NCBI GenBank assembly: GCA_014804225.1
Contig: JAAVAF010000007.1
Location: 1-9,377, forward strand
Source: Lachnospiraceae bacterium
GTDB taxonomy: Bacteria > Bacillota > Clostridia > Lachnospirales > Lachnospiraceae
Length of the DNA stretch: 9,377 bases
Reading direction: 5' to 3'
Below, one piece after another: positions 6,628 through 9,377 of this stretch. How positions within the stretch are numbered: the stretch's first letter is position 1; each line of letters begins with the position of its first letter. Made by a program: the position numbers and the translations under genes. The notes below the pieces were generated by a model. The model worked only from the letters and a program-made list of their open reading frames with translations. It was not told where the DNA came from and made no database searches.

Positions 6628-8391
6628 TTAGAAATTTCTAAAACGCTGATAACGCTCGGCCGCAATTTCCTCACCGCTCATATCATTATACTTTGCCAAA
6701 AACTCCATGATGTGTTTCTTCATATATCCTGCAATCGCATCTGTGGTCTGCGCATCCGCACCGCCAAACTCCGGCACAATCCGCTCAATGACACCTAGAC
6801 GCTTTAAATCCTGCGCCGTGATGTTCATGACTTCACTTGCCTCCTGTGCTCTGCTGGAATCCTTCCAGAGAATTGAAGCAAATCCCTCTGGTGAGAGAAT
6901 CGAATAGGTGGCATTTTCCATCATCCACACTTCGTTTCCGACTGCCGTTGCAATCGCACCACCGCTTCCGCCTTCGCCAATCAGAATACATAAAACAGGT
7001 ACTTTTAAGCCGGACATCTCCAGCAGATTTTTTGCAATCGCTTCACCCTGTCCGCGTTCTTCCGCCTCGATACCGCAGAATGCTCCGGACGTATTGACAA
7101 AGCTTATGATTGGACGGTTGAACTTCTCCGCCTGTTTCATCAGTCTTAATGCTTTTCTGTAACCCTCAGGGAGCGGCATACCAAAGTTACGCTCCTGGCA
7201 CTCCGCAAAACTGCTTCCCTTCAAATCCGCGATCACGGTCACAGGCTGCTCTCCGATAAAACCGATTCCGCCAATCAGCGCCTTATCGTCGTTAAATCCT
7301 CTGTCACCATGCGCCTCCACAAACGAGTCAAAAATATGATTCATATAATCCATAGCGGAAGGTCTGTCTACCTGTCTTACCGCTTTCACTTTTTCCCATG
7401 CCGTACGGGGCGTCGCATTCCATGACTGCTCCTTTAAGTTTTCGCTAAGCGCAAACTGGAAATCGGCTGCTTCTTCACCAAAAGCATCGTATATCTTCTT
7501 TCCGCCACACCGATGCGAACGGATCAGAAAATGAATTGTCTTTTTGAGATTCTCTCTTTCCACGATACCGTCCACAAAACCATGCTCTACAAGGAACTCC
7601 GCTGTCTGGAATCCTTCCGGAAGCTCCTGTCCGATCGTCTGCTTAATCACACGCGGTCCCGCAAAGCCAATCAACGCTCCCGGCTCTGCCATAATCACAT
7701 CACCAAGCATCGCAAAACTTGCCGTCACACCGCCCGTTGTCGGATCTGTTAAAATAGAGCAATATAAGAGTCCTGCATCTCCATGCTTTTTAATCGCCGC
7801 GGATGTTTTTGCCATCTGCATCAATGAGATAATGCCCTCCTGCATTCTTGCACCACCGGAGCAACAAAACATAAATACGGGAAGCTTTAGCTCTGTCGCA
7901 CGCTCAATTGCCTTTGTAATCTTCTCGCCCACAACGTGTCCCATACTCGACATCATAAAACGCGAATCGCACACACCAAGCACAATGTCATCACCAAACA
8001 CTTTACAGCGTCCAACAGTAACAGCCTCTTTGAGTCCTGTCTTTTCACGCGCTGCTGCAAGCTTTTCCTCATAACCGTTAAAATCGAGCGGATTACTTAC
8101 TTCCATATCCTCAAACCACGGCTCAAAGGTCTTGGGATCAGCGACCATACGAATACGGTTGTTTGTCTTAACACGAAAATATCCGCCGCATTCATAGCAG
8201 ATATATTTATGCTTTACAACGCGATCACGCTCTACCATTTTGCCGCACTTCGAGCACTTGATACGCTTCTCCTCCGTCGCCTGTACCTCCACTGCAGCTG
8301 CTTCTTCCACATCATTCTCTTCCGATTTATTTTTTAATTTTTCCTCTAGTCTGTTGTATACATTAATAGGAAATTTCCGTTTTCTTTCCAT
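6628..8391 (-). CDS. accDA: Fused acetyl-CoA carboxylase carboxyltransferase, beta plus alpha subunits
   Basis: The carboxyltransferase moves CO2 from biotin on AccB to acetyl-CoA, making malonyl-CoA. Bacteria usually encode it as two genes; here both halves are one 587-aa chain. After a charged leader (1-43), the AccD half has the zinc ribbon C46-x2-C49-x15-C65-x2-C68, then the crotonase-fold part with CSGGARMQEG (177-186) and DPTTGGVTASF. The AccA half begins near 325 and has AHGDRGF, NFGMPLPEGYRKALRLM, TSGAFCGIEAEERGQGEAIA and GEGGSGGAIA (472-481), ending in YQRFRNF. The long N-terminal helical region of free-standing AccA is mostly missing at the junction. The ATG at 8391 is preferred to the upstream in-frame ATG at 8442 (which would overlap fabZ) because AGAGG sits about 8 nt before it, 14 nt after the fabZ stop. 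Confidence 0.95.
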   Translation of the reverse strand: MERKRKFPINVYNRLEEKLKNKSEENDVEEAAAVEVQATEEKRIKCSKCGKMVERDRVVKHKYICYECGGYFRVKTNNRIRMVADPKTFEPWFEDMEVSNPLDFNGYEEKLAAAREKTGLKEAVTVGRCKVFGDDIVLGVCDSRFMMSSMGHVVGEKITKAIERATELKLPVFMFCCSGGARMQEGIISLMQMAKTSAAIKKHGDAGLLYCSILTDPTTGGVTASFAMLGDVIMAEPGALIGFAGPRVIKQTIGQELPEGFQTAEFLVEHGFVDGIVERENLKKTIHFLIRSHRCGGKKIYDAFGEEAADFQFALSENLKEQSWNATPRTAWEKVKAVRQVDRPSAMDYMNHIFDSFVEAHGDRGFNDDKALIGGIGFIGEQPVTVIADLKGSSFAECQERNFGMPLPEGYRKALRLMKQAEKFNRPIISFVNTSGAFCGIEAEERGQGEAIAKNLLEMSGLKVPVLCILIGEGGSGGAIATAVGNEVWMMENATYSILSPEGFASILWKDSSRAQEASEVMNITAQDLKRLGVIERIVPEFGGADAQTTDAIAGYMKKHIMEFLAKYNDMSGEEIAAERYQRFRNF

Positions 8392-8405
8392 GACAAACCT
8401 CTTTT

Positions 8406-8837
8406 CTAATCCCCAATTGCAAAGGTCAATTCCGCTTTGCACACAACCTTGCCATTTACCGTCGCTGTCGCCTCTCCGACACCGATTGGTCCCTTTACTT
8501 TCACAATCTTTGTTTCTAACATCAGCACGTCGCCAGGATATACCTTCTGTTTAAAACGCGCCTTATCAATTCCCACAAAATACGCCGTCTTTCCTTTCCA
8601 CTCGGGCATACCTAAAATAGCAACCGCGCCAACCTGTGCAAGCGCCTCAATAATAAGCACGCCTGGCATAACAGGATTTCCGGGAAAATGTCCCGCAAAA
8701 TAGGGTTCGTTAAAGCTCACGCATTTTTTGCCGAGCGCCCGCTCCCCCTCGTCAAGCTCCTCAATCGTGTCGATAAGCATAAACGGCTGTCTGTGGGGAA
8801 TAATCTCCATAATTTCTTTCGCTGTATAAACTGACAT
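8406..8837 (-). CDS. fabZ: 3-hydroxyacyl-ACP dehydratase
   Basis: FabZ removes water from 3-hydroxyacyl-ACP to give trans-2-enoyl-ACP. The 143-aa hot-dog fold protein has the expected IPHRQPFMLID motif (13-23) and the active-site stretch GHFPGNPVMPGVLIIEALAQ (49-68), with catalytic His50 and Glu64. The glutamate in the helix marks FabZ rather than the isomerising FabA, which has aspartate. The ATG at 8835-8837 gives the usual N-terminus and has AAGGAG 12 nt upstream; the in-frame ATG at 8888 would add 17 residues unlike the family. It is the first gene of the tight block fabZ-accDA-fabK-fabH, preceded by a structured 216-nt gap. Confidence 0.95.
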   Translation of the reverse strand: MSVYTAKEIMEIIPHRQPFMLIDTIEELDEGERALGKKCVSFNEPYFAGHFPGNPVMPGVLIIEALAQVGAVAILGMPEWKGKTAYFVGIDKARFKQKVYPGDVLMLETKIVKVKGPIGVGEATATVNGKVVCKAELTFAIGD

Positions 8838-8865
8838 TCTATAACCTTGCTCCTTTCGCAACGTG

Positions 8866-8893
8866 CGAGTTTGGACTGCAAAGCACAAACTCG
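8866..8893 (-). repeat. Inverted repeat just upstream of the fabZ ribosome site
   Basis: Perfect 8-bp arms CGAGTTTG (8866-8873) and CAAACTCG (8886-8893) enclose 12 nt that contain a further small TGC/GCA pairing. On the minus-strand RNA this hairpin ends about 10 nt before the AAGGAG of fabZ, so it could form in the leader and affect translation. There is no U tract after it, so it is not a terminator. Confidence 0.6.
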
Positions 8894-8895
8894 TG

Positions 8896-8919
8896 GGTTG
8901 AAAATTTTAATTTTCAACC
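8896..8919 (-). repeat. Perfect AT-rich inverted repeat in the fabF-fabZ gap
   Basis: Arms GGTTGAAAAT (8896-8905) and ATTTTCAACC (8910-8919) are exact complements with a 4-nt loop. It may be an RNA hairpin in the fabZ leader. As DNA, its TTGA...TCAA half-sites distantly recall FabT-type operators, though the spacing is longer. Confidence 0.6.
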
Positions 8920-8944
8920 TTGTCACCTTCCTGTATCTTCATTG

Positions 8945-8982
8945 TGACACGCGTGTTGTTTTTATTTATGACACGCGTGTCA
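8945..8982. repeat. Two copies of a GACACGCGTGT palindrome, also able to pair with each other
   Basis: TGACACGCGTGT occurs at 8945-8956 and again at 8969-8980, 24 bp apart start to start. Each is itself nearly palindromic (the second is the perfect GACACGCGTGTC at 8970-8981). In RNA, 8945-8956 can pair with 8971-8982 to make a 12-bp stem with a 14-nt loop. It could be a pair of operators for a dimeric regulator or a leader hairpin. A perfect -35-like TTGACA overlaps the second copy on the minus strand, but no -10 box stands at the right distance. Confidence 0.6.
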
Positions 8983-9006
8983 ATTCCAGTTTTCTCTAAT
9001 TTATCA

Positions 9007-9050
9007 CAAAAAGCGAAGCTTTTTGCAATCAAGCGCATCAGCGCTTGATT
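9007..9050 (-). terminator. Tandem hairpins after fabF, likely intrinsic terminator or attenuator
   Basis: In minus-strand order, a perfect 10-bp stem (arms 9041-9050 and 9027-9036, loop of 4) begins 3 nt after the fabF stop. It is followed 1 nt later by a perfect 8-bp stem (9018-9025 and 9007-9014, loop of 3) whose 3' arm ends in a TTTTTG run. The second hairpin has the AAAAAGC/GCTTTTT form of a symmetrical terminator. It would stop or thin transcription between fabF and fabZ. Confidence 0.6.
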
Positions 9051-9053
9051 TGT

Positions 9054-9377
9054 TTATTCTGTGAATTTTTTTACGATAATGCTTGCATTGTGTCCGCCAA
9101 AACCAAGAGAATTGCTGAGTGCATACGGAACCTCTTCCTGATAGCTCTCCTTACAATAATTCAAATCCAATTCCTCTTCGCTTTCCTGCAAGCCAACAGT
9201 TCTGTGGATAAAACCTTCCTCGATTTCCTTTACGCAGGCCACAAACTCAACTGCGCCCGCGCCTCCGAGCAAATGACCTACCATGGACTTTGTAGAATTG
9301 ATTTTGATATTTTTTGCATGATCACCAAACGCACTCTTGATTGCTCTTGTTTCAAACAAATCATTGTGATGCGTACT
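9054..9377 (-). CDS. fabF: Beta-ketoacyl-ACP synthase II, C-terminal part
   Basis: The frame is open to the right window edge and encodes the last 107 residues of FabF, which elongates acyl-ACP with malonyl-ACP. Visible motifs are STHHND followed by FETRAIK (right after the catalytic HGT motif, which lies outside the window), INSTKSMVGHLLGGAGAVE with the conserved Lys and the second catalytic His, and the C-terminal SNSLGFGGHNASI glycine-rich loop. The protein ends normally with TAA at 9054. The N-terminal three quarters and its promoter are not in view. Confidence 0.95.
   Translation of the reverse strand, partial: STHHNDLFETRAIKSAFGDHAKNIKINSTKSMVGHLLGGAGAVEFVACVKEIEEGFIHRTVGLQESEEELDLNYCKESYQEEVPYALSNSLGFGGHNASIIVKKFTE

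Noticed and set aside
7544..8074. Plus-strand frame of 176 codons inside accDA
   Set aside because: It is antisense to the highly conserved AccD half and has the low-complexity Ser/Pro/Thr composition typical of shadow frames.
8406..8888. Longer fabZ start at 8888
   Set aside because: The extra 17 residues do not resemble FabZ N-termini and they fall in the hairpin region; the ATG at 8837 has AAGGAG upstream.
8907..8942. Eleven-codon minus-strand frame (MKIQEGDKVEN) in the fabF-fabZ gap, considered as a leader peptide or remnant of accB
   Set aside because: It has no ribosome binding site, no runs of regulatory codons, and no similarity to the biotinyl motif of AccB; it probably arises by chance within the repeats.
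8969..8986. TTGACA overlapping the second palindrome as the -35 of a fabZ promoter
   Set aside because: No -10-like hexamer occurs 16-18 nt downstream, so I do not call a promoter there.
1..9377. CRISPR arrays, insertion sequences, phage genes, toxin-antitoxin or defence modules, tRNA/rRNA genes
   Set aside because: No regularly spaced repeats, transposase or integrase motifs, or RNA gene signatures were seen; the window reads as ordinary core chromosome.

Overview
This window looks like a chromosomal segment of an anaerobic Firmicute of class Clostridia, most likely Lachnospiraceae. The evidence is the moderate-to-low GC content, strong AGGAGG-type ribosome binding sites, a FabK/FabH/FabZ/FabF type II fatty-acid operon with a MarR-family (FabT-like) regulator, a single-chain AccD-AccA carboxyltransferase, and a 7TMR-DISM diguanylate cyclase next to cheD. 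The family assignment comes from gene content and style; no marker gene such as rRNA is present.

Left part (1-2370), signalling and housekeeping genes. A minus-strand PAP2-like membrane protein runs off the left edge. It is divergent from a plus-strand PHP-domain metallohydrolase, and the AT-rich gap between them (398-641) holds a good promoter for each. The PHP gene ends at a hairpin that also closes a converging minus-strand pair: cheD (chemoreceptor deamidase) followed by an unrecognised 65-aa acidic protein.

Middle (2370-4110). Divergent from cheD is a 561-aa membrane GGDEF protein with a TM helix, an extracytoplasmic domain, seven TM helices and a canonical GGDEF domain that lacks the inhibitory site. 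It converges on the fatty-acid operon across a shared bidirectional terminator.

Right part (4100-9377), fatty-acid synthesis on the minus strand. In order of transcription: fabF (3' end only), a 216-nt gap full of perfect inverted repeats, fabZ, a fused accD-accA gene, a FabK/nitronate-monooxygenase-family flavoprotein, fabH, and a marR/fabT-like regulator. Together they supply malonyl-CoA (AccDA), start chains (FabH), elongate them (FabF), dehydrate them (FabZ) and probably reduce enoyl-ACP (FabK-like). From fabZ to fabH the genes are tightly spaced or overlap and look translationally coupled.

Most of the window is ordinary core metabolism. The points worth a second look are: the hairpin-packed fabF-fabZ gap, where accB and accC sit in the usual clostridial order; a CX2CX3CX7C cysteine cluster in the FabK-like protein, reminiscent of iron-sulfur flavoprotein reductases; the regulator's position at the distal end of the operon; and the small unknown protein after cheD. 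I see no CRISPR array, insertion sequence, tRNA, rRNA or clear new defence or mobile system.
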